Source: Pseudomonadota bacterium (GTDB lineage Bacteria; Pseudomonadota; Gammaproteobacteria; Steroidobacterales; Steroidobacteraceae). Taken from it: a DNA stretch of 23,523 bases. The translations under genes and the position numbers were made by a program. The notes under the pieces were generated by a model, which saw only the letters and a program-made list of their open reading frames with translations, was not told the DNA's origin and did no database searches. The stretch lies in contig JAPTUI010000083.1 in NCBI GenBank assembly GCA_028067895.1, forward strand, positions 1 through 23,523, written 5' to 3'. Below are positions 14,956-21,510 of this stretch, piece by piece (position 1 is the stretch's first letter; every line of letters starts with the position of its first letter).

Positions 14956-16754
14956 CTGAGCACGCCCTCGGCGTACGCATCCGGGGCGTAGTTGGCAAAG
15001 CGCGTGTACTGGCCCTGGAAGGTCAGCAGGAAGGTGCCGATGTCACCGTTGCGGTGCTTGACCAGATCGATCTCCGCAATGCCCTTCTTGGTCGTATTCT
15101 TGTCGTAAACTTCTTCGCGGTAGATCAACAGGATCATGTCTGCATCCTGCTCGATCGCGCCGGAGTTGTGGCTGACGATGCCGTCGGAGATCCAGCTGGC
15201 CGGACCCGGCACCGTCAAATCGAATACCTCCGCCTCACCTTTCGGCTCGAGCGCAACGACGGAATCCCAGCACAGTTCCGCGCTAACACCCGCACGAGGC
15301 ATGTCCCGAACGACCGCCACCCGGCTCCCCGCGATCAGAGCTTCCGCGCGCACCCAGCCATTGTCGGTCAGCACCCGGTGCTTCGCTGTGACGCGCATCG
15401 ATCTGCCGCCAGCAACCCGCAGGGCGAATGTCTCTCGCGCGCCGACCTTCCAGACCTTGTCCGATCGCGCAGCCACGATTCTCTGCTGATCGTCGACCGC
15501 CCAGACTTCTGGTTGCGTTCCGACGAGCGTCTGGATCGGAACACGCCGCCCGTCAGTTAGCCACACCGGTGTATCGCCGGTGACGCATTCACGCAGATCC
15601 GACATGACCGGCTTCTTGTTCTCGCGCTGCTCGACCGCGCGATTCAACTGCGAGAGCGCGATCACCGGCACGCCGAGTTCCTTGGCGAGCACCTTCAGCC
15701 CGCGGGAGATCTCACCGATCTCCGTGGCGCGATTCTCCTTCGTGCCCGGCACCTGCATCAGCTGCAGGTAATCGACGAGAATCAGACTCAAGCCGTGCTC
15801 GCGCTTGATGCGCCGCGCGCGCGCGCGCAGCTCGGTCGGTGTCAGCGCCGGCGTCTCATCGATGAAGATCTTCGCCTCCGAGAGCTGGTTGGTGGCGCTC
15901 GTGATGCGCACCCAGTCGTCATCGGAGATCTGTCCGCTGCGCAGGTTCGACAGCGGCACCCCGCCCACCGAGGCGAGCATGCGGGTGATGACCTGTTCGG
16001 CGGGCATCTCGAGGCTGAAGATCGCCACGGATGCGCGGGTATTGGGATGCACGGCCGCATACTCGGCCATGTTCACCGCCAGCGTGGACTTGCCCATCGC
16101 GGGACGGCCGGCGACCACTACCAGATCGCCCGGGCGCAGCCCGCCGGTCATCTTGTCGAAATCGGTGAACCCGGTCGGCAGTCCGCGCAGCGAGCCGGGA
16201 TTGCTGTGCCACTCGTCGATCTGATCGATCACCCGCGGCAGCAGGGTCTTCACCGCGATCGCACCCTGGCCGCGCGTACCGGCCTCGGCGATCGTGAACA
16301 CACGCTGTTCGGCCGCATCGACCAGTTCGCGTGCGGTCTCGCCTTTGTTGTTGAAGACGGCTGCGGCGATTTCGGTGCCGGCGCGGATCAGCTGACGCAG
16401 CAGCGAGCGCTCGTGCACGATGTCCGCGTACGCGCGCACATTGGCCGCGGTCGGCGTATCGCGCGCCAGCGAGCCCAGATACGCCAATCCGCCGGCCGCC
16501 TCGAGCTTGCCGATGCGCTCGAGCTGCTCGCTCACGGTCACGACGTCACACGGCCGGCCGTTGCCGGCCAGCTCGCCGATCGCCGCGAAGATCAGCCGGT
16601 GATCCGGGCGGTAGAAATCCTCTTCATTGACCGCATCGGCGACCTGATCCCAGGCGCTTGACTCGAGGAGCAGGCCGCCGAGGACGGCCTGCTCCGCTTC
16701 GATCGAGTGCGGGGGCGTCGGGATGTCGCCGTGCCCTGAGGAGTACGCGGCCAC
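14952..16754 (-). CDS. dnaB: Replicative DNA helicase DnaB, intein-containing precursor
   Basis: DnaB is the hexameric 5'-3' helicase that unwinds the replication fork. The precursor is 600 aa; removing residues 390-530 leaves 459 aa, normal for the family (E. coli 471). The N-terminal DnaG-interacting domain starts PPHSIEAEQAVLGGLLL near residue 15. The RecA-like domain has Walker A GRPAMGKST (216-224), IFSLEMP near 245, ILVDYLQLM (Walker B, 325-333) and SQLNRAVEQR near 368. At SDLRE(389) an in-frame intein intervenes before SGAIEQDADMILLIYRE. The start is GTG at 16754, 22 bp after rplI, with no strong Shine-Dalgarno and no ATG alternative. It lies in the rpsF-rpsR-rplI-dnaB-alr operon. Without splicing the ATPase core would be interrupted, so function should depend on splicing. 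Confidence 0.95.
   Translation of the reverse strand: MAAYSSGHGDIPTPPHSIEAEQAVLGGLLLESSAWDQVADAVNEEDFYRPDHRLIFAAIGELAGNGRPCDVVTVSEQLERIGKLEAAGGLAYLGSLARDTPTAANVRAYADIVHERSLLRQLIRAGTEIAAAVFNNKGETARELVDAAEQRVFTIAEAGTRGQGAIAVKTLLPRVIDQIDEWHSNPGSLRGLPTGFTDFDKMTGGLRPGDLVVVAGRPAMGKSTLAVNMAEYAAVHPNTRASVAIFSLEMPAEQVITRMLASVGGVPLSNLRSGQISDDDWVRITSATNQLSEAKIFIDETPALTPTELRARARRIKREHGLSLILVDYLQLMQVPGTKENRATEIGEISRGLKVLAKELGVPVIALSQLNRAVEQRENKKPVMSDLRECVTGDTPVWLTDGRRVPIQTLVGTQPEVWAVDDQQRIVAARSDKVWKVGARETFALRVAGGRSMRVTAKHRVLTDNGWVRAEALIAGSRVAVVRDMPRAGVSAELCWDSVVALEPKGEAEVFDLTVPGPASWISDGIVSHNSGAIEQDADMILLIYREEVYDKNTTKKGIAEIDLVKHRNGDIGTFLLTFQGQYTRFANYAPDAYAEGVLR
15165..15587 (-). mobile_element. Mini-intein inserted in dnaB (141 codons, no endonuclease)
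   Basis: A protein-splicing element at precursor residues 390-530. Block A is CVTGDTPVWLTDGR with Cys1 as first nucleophile. Block B is GRSMRVTAKHRVLT with the TxxH pair (Thr67, His70 of the intein). Block F contains EVFDLTVPGP. Block G ends GIVSHN with His140 and the cyclising Asn141, followed by Ser+1 of the helicase. All splicing residues are present. At 141 residues there is no space for a LAGLIDADG or HNH endonuclease, so it cannot home by itself. The sequence from CWDSVVAL to the end resembles the Synechocystis DnaB intein. GC is about 65% by hand count, only slightly below the host gene, which suggests long residence. Confidence 0.93.
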
Positions 16755-16776
16755 CGTTCGCCCGGTCGGTCTGCGC

Positions 16777-17226
16777 TTATTCTTCGGCGACGATCGACAC
16801 GTTCACCGGCACGTCGATATCGGCGTGCAGGTGCAGGCTGACCGTATGCTCACCGATCATGCGCAGCGGACCGTTCGGCAGGCGCACTTCACTGCGCTCG
16901 ACCTTGAAGCCCTGACGCGTGCACGCCTCGGCGATGTCGGCTGTCCCGATCGAACCGAACAACTTCCCTTCGGTGCCGGCCTTGGCGCTGATCAGCAGCT
17001 TGAAGTCCTTCATGGCCACGGCCCGCTCTTCGGCCGAGGTGAGCTGCTCGTGCGCCAGCTTCTCGAGCTCGGCGCGGCGTGCCTCGAAGCGCGCAACGTT
17101 GTCCGGGGTGGCGAGCGTCGCCTTGCCCTGGGGCAGCAGGAAGTTGCGCCCGAAGCCCGAACGCACCTTGACGCGATCGCCGATGTTGCCGAGGTTGGCA
17201 ACCTTCTGCAGAAGAATGACGTCCAT
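16777..17226 (-). CDS. rplI: 50S ribosomal protein L9
   Basis: L9 binds 23S rRNA near the L1 stalk and helps maintain reading frame. It is 149 aa, the same as E. coli. The N-terminal domain starts MDVILLQKVANLGNIGDRVKVRSGFGRNFLLPQGKA. A long connecting helix (about 45-75) leads to the C-terminal domain with KLFGSIGTADIAEA and NGPLRMIGEHTVSLHLHADI. The ATG at 17226 is preferred over an in-frame start 66 bases upstream inside rpsR because the family starts here. It follows rpsR by 10 bp and precedes dnaB by 22 bp. Confidence 0.97.
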   Translation of the reverse strand: MDVILLQKVANLGNIGDRVKVRSGFGRNFLLPQGKATLATPDNVARFEARRAELEKLAHEQLTSAEERAVAMKDFKLLISAKAGTEGKLFGSIGTADIAEACTRQGFKVERSEVRLPNGPLRMIGEHTVSLHLHADIDVPVNVSIVAEE

Positions 17227-17236
17227 GGACTTCGCC

Positions 17237-17488
17237 TCAGTGCTGGTCGGTGTACGGCAGCAGCGCGAGGTAACGCGCGCGCTTGATGGCAACCGCCAGC
17301 TGCCGCTGGAAGAAGGACTTCGTGCCGGTGATGCGGCTCGGGACGATCTTGCCGGTCTCGGAGATATACCCCTTGAGCGTGGCCAGATCCTTGTAATCGA
17401 TGTGCGTCACGCCTTCGGCCGTGAAACGGCAAAATTTTCTGCGACGCGAGAAGCGGCCGCCGCCGCCGGTGGGTGCTCTGCTGTTCAT
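17237..17488 (-). CDS. rpsR: 30S ribosomal protein S18
   Basis: S18 is 83 aa here (E. coli 75) and pairs with S6 in the 30S platform. A Gly-rich start (MNSRAPTGGGG) is followed by the conserved RRRKFCRFTAEG, IDYKDLATLKGYISETGKIVPSRITGT and the basic RQLAVAIKRARYLALLPYTD. It lies 50 bp after rpsF and 10 bp before rplI in the same operon. The S6-S18 complex is known to regulate this operon in other bacteria by binding the rpsF leader. Confidence 0.97.
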   Translation of the reverse strand: MNSRAPTGGGGRFSRRRKFCRFTAEGVTHIDYKDLATLKGYISETGKIVPSRITGTKSFFQRQLAVAIKRARYLALLPYTDQH

Positions 17489-17538
17489 GAGTCGATTCCG
17501 ATGTTCAGTGAGGATTGCGTAGCGAGTGCGCTCGGCCG

Positions 17539-17958
17539 TCAGATCGGCTCGTCTGCTTCCATCGCCAACGGACTGTCGTCGCGGTCATCGCGCTCATCGC
17601 GCGAGCGATCACGGCGGCCCTTGCCCTCGCCTTCGTCTTCGGCGCCCTTGGCCATCGGCGAGGCTTCGGTCACGGCCGCGTTCATCGCGACCACCAGGTG
17701 ACGCAGCACCGCGTCGCTGAAGCGGAACGCGCCGGTGAGCTCACCGAGGGTCTTCTGGTCGCACTCGATGTTCATCAACACGTAGTGCGCCTTGTGGACC
17801 TTGGCGATCGGGAAGGCGAGCTGACGCCGCCCCCAGTCCTCCAGACGGTGCATCTGGCCGCCGCCTGCGCTGATCATTCCCTTGTACCGCTCGATCATGG
17901 CGGGCACCTGCTCGCTCTGATCGGGGTGAACCAGAATCACGATTTCATAATGCCTCAT
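17539..17958 (-). CDS. rpsF: 30S ribosomal protein S6
   Basis: S6 is 139 aa here (E. coli about 131). It starts MRHYEIVILVHPDQSEQVPAMIERY and contains RLEDWGRRQLAFPIAKVHKAHYVLMNIEC and FRFSDAVLRHLVV. After about residue 105 comes a long charged, disordered tail (KGRRDRSRDERDDRDDSP, then acidic). E. coli S6 also has an acidic tail, extended there by RimK with glutamates; whether that happens here is unknown. A strong AAGGAGG precedes the ATG. It is the first gene of the operon and has its own promoter and structured leader. Confidence 0.97.
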   Translation of the reverse strand: MRHYEIVILVHPDQSEQVPAMIERYKGMISAGGGQMHRLEDWGRRQLAFPIAKVHKAHYVLMNIECDQKTLGELTGAFRFSDAVLRHLVVAMNAAVTEASPMAKGAEDEGEGKGRRDRSRDERDDRDDSPLAMEADEPI

Positions 17959-18060
17959 GTGTCCTCCTTACGGATTGGAGAGCCGCCCTTCGCGAGGCCT
18001 GCACGGGTGCGGCAAGGAGCTGCACCGCGCCGATTGTGGCGCGGTCCCCCAAAACGGGGG
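17959..18060 (-). promoter_or_regulatory. Structured 5' leader of the rpsF operon, two hairpins plus strong RBS
   Basis: Downstream of the promoter the mRNA would begin with a CCCCC/GGGGG hairpin (18060-18046, 5-base loop). A perfect 8-bp stem follows, ACCGCGCC/GGCGCGGT (18045-18024, 6-base loop). After a further stretch comes the Shine-Dalgarno AAGGAGG (17969-17963), 4 bases before the ATG. Leaders of rpsF in many bacteria bind the S6:S18 complex for feedback. I cannot identify the specific conserved binding motif here, so that role is inferred from position. Confidence 0.5.
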
Positions 18061-18065
18061 CCGCG

Positions 18066-18094
18066 AGAATACTGGAATGGCCGGCCCGCTGCAA
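18066..18094 (-). promoter_or_regulatory. Sigma-70 promoter of the rpsF-rpsR-rplI-dnaB-alr operon
   Basis: On the minus strand TTGCAG (18094-18089) and TATTCT (18071-18066) are separated by exactly 17 bp. Transcription would start near 18060, giving a leader of about 100 bases before rpsF. Confidence 0.6.
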
Positions 18095-18107
18095 TGCGGC
18101 CGGACGC

Positions 18108-18137
18108 GCCGGCAGGTCCGGGCGAGCCCTGCCCGGC
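18108..18137 (-). terminator. GC-rich hairpin downstream of rlmB
   Basis: GCCGGCAGG at 18108-18116 pairs with CCTGCCCGGC at 18128-18137 with one bulged base. It lies between the rlmB stop and the rpsF promoter, where the rnr-rlmB transcript should end. There is no U-tract, so a terminator function is weakly supported. Confidence 0.3.
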
Positions 18138-18193
18138 GGTGCCCCCTCCCCGCCAGGCCTGCCCATCCGGCCAGCCCCCCCGGCCGTCGGGGC

Positions 18194-18961
18194 TCAGCCG
18201 CCGCGCTGGCGGACCGCCTCGTAGAGAAGCATCCCCGCGGCCACGGACACGTTCAGGCTCTCGACCGCACCCAGGCTGGGCAGGCTCACGAGCCGGTCGC
18301 AGCGCTGGCGGGTCAGGTGACGCAGCCCGCTGCCTTCGGCCCCGAGCACCAGCACCACCCCGCCGGTGAGGTCCGCCCGGGCCGCGGGCTGCTCGGCCTC
18401 GGCGGCCGCGCCAATGACCCAGAGGCCGGCCTCCTTCAGCAGCTCGAGCGTGCGCGCCAGATTGGTCACCACCGCGACCGGGGTGGTCTCGGCGGCGCCG
18501 GCGGCGACCTTGCGCACCACCGGCGTCACGTGCGCCGCCCGGTCGCGCGGCACGATGAGCGCCAGTACCCCGCAGGCATCGGCCGTGCGCAGACAGGCCC
18601 CGAGGTTGTGAGGATCCTGCACGCCATCGAGCGCGAGCAGCAACGGCGCGCGCGCCTGCTCGAGCGCGCTGAACAGCTGGGCCTCGCCCCAGGACGGCAG
18701 CGGCTCGATCTCGGCAAGCACGCCCTGGTGCGCGACCTCGCCGAGTCGCGCGCGCAGCGCCTCGGCCTCGATGCGCCGCACCGGCCGGCCCGCCTCGCGC
18801 GCCAGCGTCTCGATCTGGCGCACGCGCGGATCATCCCGGTGCGCGGCCAGCTGAATCGACACGACGCGTTCCGGCCGGCGCTCGAGCATGGTGCGCACGG
18901 CATGCAGTCCGTAGACGCTGGCGCGCCCGGCGGCGCCTGCTCTGTCAGGGTTCTTCGACAA
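18194..18961 (-). CDS. rlmB: 23S rRNA (guanosine2251-2'-O)-methyltransferase
   Basis: A SpoU-family (SPOUT) enzyme that methylates G2251 in the P loop of 23S rRNA. It is 255 aa (E. coli 243). The N-terminal substrate-binding domain starts SVYGLHAVRTMLERRPERV. The catalytic domain has LDGVQDPHNLGACLRTADACGV near residue 110, VVRKVAAGAAETTPV near 147, LVLGAEGSGLRHL near 205 and SLNVSVAAGMLLYEA near 235. The only start near the conserved N-terminus is TTG at 18961, which lies inside the end of rnr (17-bp overlap), implying coupled translation. No ATG or GTG is available before the conserved block. Confidence 0.93.
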   Translation of the reverse strand: MSKNPDRAGAAGRASVYGLHAVRTMLERRPERVVSIQLAAHRDDPRVRQIETLAREAGRPVRRIEAEALRARLGEVAHQGVLAEIEPLPSWGEAQLFSALEQARAPLLLALDGVQDPHNLGACLRTADACGVLALIVPRDRAAHVTPVVRKVAAGAAETTPVAVVTNLARTLELLKEAGLWVIGAAAEAEQPAARADLTGGVVLVLGAEGSGLRHLTRQRCDRLVSLPSLGAVESLNVSVAAGMLLYEAVRQRGG

Positions 18962-21044
18962 GTTCCAGATCCACCAGGCCTTCGATGGGGTTGACGGAGG
19001 TCACCAGCACGCGCACCTGCGTGCCCGTGGCGAGCCGCCGGCCGGCGCGTCGGCCGCGCCAGGCATGGCCGTGCGCCTCCATTTCGTACTCATCGTCGCG
19101 CAGATTGTCGATGTGCAGCAAGCCGTCGACGCCGACATCGAGGATCTGAACGAAGCAGCCGAACTCGACCACCGTGGTGATCAGGCCGAGGAACACCTGG
19201 CCGATGCGCTCGCGCAGATAGGTGCACTTGAGGAACGTCGAGACGTAGCGGTCCGCCTCATCGGCGCGTTTCTCCAGTCGCGAGGTGCTCTCACCCATCA
19301 CGGCGAGTTCCCCCGGCTCGTAACGCACCGCCGCTCCGCCGGGGGCACCGATCTGCGCCTTCAAGGTGCGGTGCACGATCAGATCCGGATAGCGGCGGAT
19401 CGGGGAGGTGAAGTGGGCGTAGTGCGTGAGCGCCAGACCGAAGTGTCCGATGTTGACGGGCTGATACAGCGCCTGCGGCATGGCCCGCACGATCAGCGAC
19501 TCGATGAACGGCCGCTCGGTGCCGTGACCGAGGCGGCGCGCGATGGCCTGCAGATCGCGCGTGACGATCTGCTCCGGCAGGTGCGCCTCGATCTGCAGCG
19601 CCGCGAGCGCCGAAATCAGCCGCTCGATCTTCTCGCTCTCCGGCTCCCCGTGGACGCGATACAGCGTCGGCGTGCGGGACTTCTCGAGCGCGGTCGCGAC
19701 CGCGACGTTGGCCAGGATCATGCACTCCTCGACCAGGCGGTGCGCATCGTTGCGCGTGCGCAGCTCGACGGCGCGCACGCGCTCGGACGGATCGATCACG
19801 AGGCGCGCTTCCGGCGCATCGAAATCGAGCGCGCCGCGGCGGGCGCGCGCCTTGTGCAGGGCGCGATACACGTCGACCAGCGCCTGCAGCGGCTCGAGCA
19901 AGGCACCGAGCGCGGTCCGCGCCGCCGGACGTCCCTCGAACAGCGCCTCGTGGGCCTGCGTGTACGTCAGGCGCGCCGCCGAGCGCATCACGGCCGGGTA
20001 GAACCGTGCGCTCCTGGGCAGCCCGCCGGGGCTCACCTGCATGTCGGCCACGAAGCACAGCCGCTCGACCCCGGGGGCGAGCGAGCACAGATGGTCCGAG
20101 AGCGCCGTCGGCAGCATGGGGATGACGCGCGTCGGGAAATACACCGACGTACCGCGCTCGAGCGCCTGCGCGTCGAGTGCCGTGCCCGGCCGCACGTAAT
20201 GGCTGACATCGGCGATCGCCACGATCAGCCGGAATCCCTCCGCATTCGCCTCGGCATACAGTGCGTCGTCGAAATCCCGGGCATCCTCGCCATCGATCGT
20301 CACGAGCGGCAGACCGCGCAGGTCCTCCCGCCGCGCCGCCTCGGCCGGATCGACGGTATCGCCCCAGTCGCGCGCCTCGCGCAGCGCCTCGGCGGAGAAC
20401 TCACACGGCAGGCCGAAGCGCGCGAGCGCGCTCTCGGTGGCCAGCTCGACCGGGCGGTCCGGATCGAGCACCCGCTCGATGCGCGCATGCGGTGGCTGCC
20501 CGCCGGCGCCGCGCCGGGTGACGCGGGCGATCACCCAGTCCCCATTGCGCGCCCCGCCGAGGGCGTCGTGCGCCACCGCGCAGTTCAACTGCAGACGCCG
20601 ATCCGACGCGCTCACCCAGGCGCTGCGGCCCGAGATCTGCACGGTGCCGAGAAACGCATGCACGGCGTGTTCGAGCACTTGCTCGACCGTCCCCAGCCAC
20701 CGGTCGGACGCGTCGCGCGCCAGACGGACGCTGAGACGATCCCCGTGCATCACGCCGCGCATCTGCTGCGGCGGCAGAAACACACTCTCTTTCCATCCTT
20801 CGACGCGCAGGAAGCCATAGCCGGCACGGTTCGCACTGACCTGCCCCTCGACGAGATCCCCGGCGTGCACGCCGCTGCGCTCGTGAGCGTCCCGGTCTGA
20901 TTTACGGGCGGGCGCAGCGCCGCCCGACGGCGCTGCGCGCTGCGAGCGGGCGCGCTTTTCGCCCGCCTGCGCCTTCTGATGCGCCCCTGCGGGGCGGCCC
21001 TGGCGGCCGTACTGGGTGCGGCGCGTTTTTCCTTTCGTTTTCAA
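18945..21044 (-). CDS. rnr: Ribonuclease R
   Basis: A processive 3'-5' exoribonuclease able to degrade structured RNA. It is 699 aa, shorter than E. coli (813). The first 58 residues are a basic low-complexity region. OB/cold-shock domains follow (about 60-195, with ANRAGYGFLRVEG), then the RNB catalytic domain with DGEDARDFDDAL, giving metal aspartates Asp251, Asp257, Asp259 and Asp260, and HFTSPIRRYPDLIVHR near 560. The S1 domain (about 615-699, GLITTVVEFGCFVQILD) ends the protein. The N-terminal helix-turn-helix and the long Lys-rich C-terminal tail of E. coli RNase R are missing. The start is TTG at 21044, next to the tRNA -35 box. It is upstream of and overlaps rlmB. Confidence 0.93.
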   Translation of the reverse strand: MKTKGKTRRTQYGRQGRPAGAHQKAQAGEKRARSQRAAPSGGAAPARKSDRDAHERSGVHAGDLVEGQVSANRAGYGFLRVEGWKESVFLPPQQMRGVMHGDRLSVRLARDASDRWLGTVEQVLEHAVHAFLGTVQISGRSAWVSASDRRLQLNCAVAHDALGGARNGDWVIARVTRRGAGGQPPHARIERVLDPDRPVELATESALARFGLPCEFSAEALREARDWGDTVDPAEAARREDLRGLPLVTIDGEDARDFDDALYAEANAEGFRLIVAIADVSHYVRPGTALDAQALERGTSVYFPTRVIPMLPTALSDHLCSLAPGVERLCFVADMQVSPGGLPRSARFYPAVMRSAARLTYTQAHEALFEGRPAARTALGALLEPLQALVDVYRALHKARARRGALDFDAPEARLVIDPSERVRAVELRTRNDAHRLVEECMILANVAVATALEKSRTPTLYRVHGEPESEKIERLISALAALQIEAHLPEQIVTRDLQAIARRLGHGTERPFIESLIVRAMPQALYQPVNIGHFGLALTHYAHFTSPIRRYPDLIVHRTLKAQIGAPGGAAVRYEPGELAVMGESTSRLEKRADEADRYVSTFLKCTYLRERIGQVFLGLITTVVEFGCFVQILDVGVDGLLHIDNLRDDEYEMEAHGHAWRGRRAGRRLATGTQVRVLVTSVNPIEGLVDLELVEEP

Positions 21045-21073
21045 TTGACAGTTCCCGGTTCGATGCGTAGATT
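21045..21073 (+). promoter_or_regulatory. Sigma-70 promoter of tRNA-Leu
   Basis: TTGACA (21045-21050), a 17-bp spacer and TAGATT (21068-21073) form a near-consensus promoter. Transcription would start near 21080, about 13 bases before the tRNA. The bases after the -10 are GC-rich, the usual discriminator of stringently controlled stable-RNA promoters. The -35 touches the rnr TTG start codon on the other strand. Confidence 0.8.
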
Positions 21074-21092
21074 TCCGCGCCTCGCCCTCCCG

Positions 21093-21177
<85 letters not shown>

Positions 21178-21402
21178 AGAATTCTTTATTTTCCAATAGG
21201 TTGATTCCAGATTGCGATGAACTTCCGAGGTGCCGTTCAGGCGCTTCGGACGGTGATTGCGACCGGGTCATTGCTTTTATTCTTCACCGGTTCGCCTCGA
21301 TATCTTATCAGGCATTGATCCGGGTGGCGCGGGGGAAATTCAAACGCCGCGCCGCGAGGCTCGATCGGCCTGCCAGTCTCCTCACTCCTGTCGTAGTCCG
21401 TT

Positions 21403-21429
21403 CCCCTCGCCAGCATCTGGCGAACGGGG
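21403..21429. repeat. REP-like hairpin
   Basis: TCGCCAG (21407-21413) and CTGGCGA (21417-21423) form a 7-bp stem with a CAT loop. It is extended by CCCC/GGGG (21403-21406 with 21426-21429) after a 2-base bulge. There is no T-run. It resembles the GC palindromic units often found between proteobacterial genes, but only one copy was noticed. Confidence 0.45.
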
Positions 21430-21431
21430 CC

Positions 21432-21495
21432 CGACAAATTTCACCAATAGTCAAAATTACTCGCGAGTGATTTTGCCTGCTAGTGAAATTAGTCG
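21432..21495. repeat. 64-bp imperfect palindrome overlapping the ATPase promoter region
   Basis: Symmetric about the centre of TCGCGA (between 21463 and 21464). Of 32 base pairs, 26 match. The inner core CAAAATTACTC/GAGTGATTTTG has one mismatch. The outer arms TTTCAC and GTGAAA lie at 21439-21444 and 21483-21488, with further AA/TT pairs flanking them. Its right half overlaps a candidate promoter for the ATPase gene (TTGCCT at 21473, TATGCT at 21496, 17-bp spacer), so a repressor or self-operator role is plausible. A palindromic mobile repeat is the alternative. Confidence 0.6.
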
Positions 21496-21510
21496 TATGC
21501 TGTCGCAAGC

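Larger units (their letters stand above)
21178..21510. other. 333-bp AT-richer intergenic region after tRNA-Leu
   Basis: No credible gene is seen. It begins with a T-rich stretch after the tRNA and has lower GC than the preceding genes. It contains a GC hairpin (21403-21429) and a 64-bp imperfect palindrome (21432-21495) just before the ATPase gene. No copy of the tRNA 3' end, integrase fragment or IS end was found. The short open frames on both strands across the palindrome encode similar peptides only because the DNA is self-complementary. Confidence 0.6.

Noticed and set aside
15165..15587. Homing endonuclease within the dnaB intein
   Set aside because: 141 residues hold only the splicing domain, and no LAGLIDADG or HNH motif is present.
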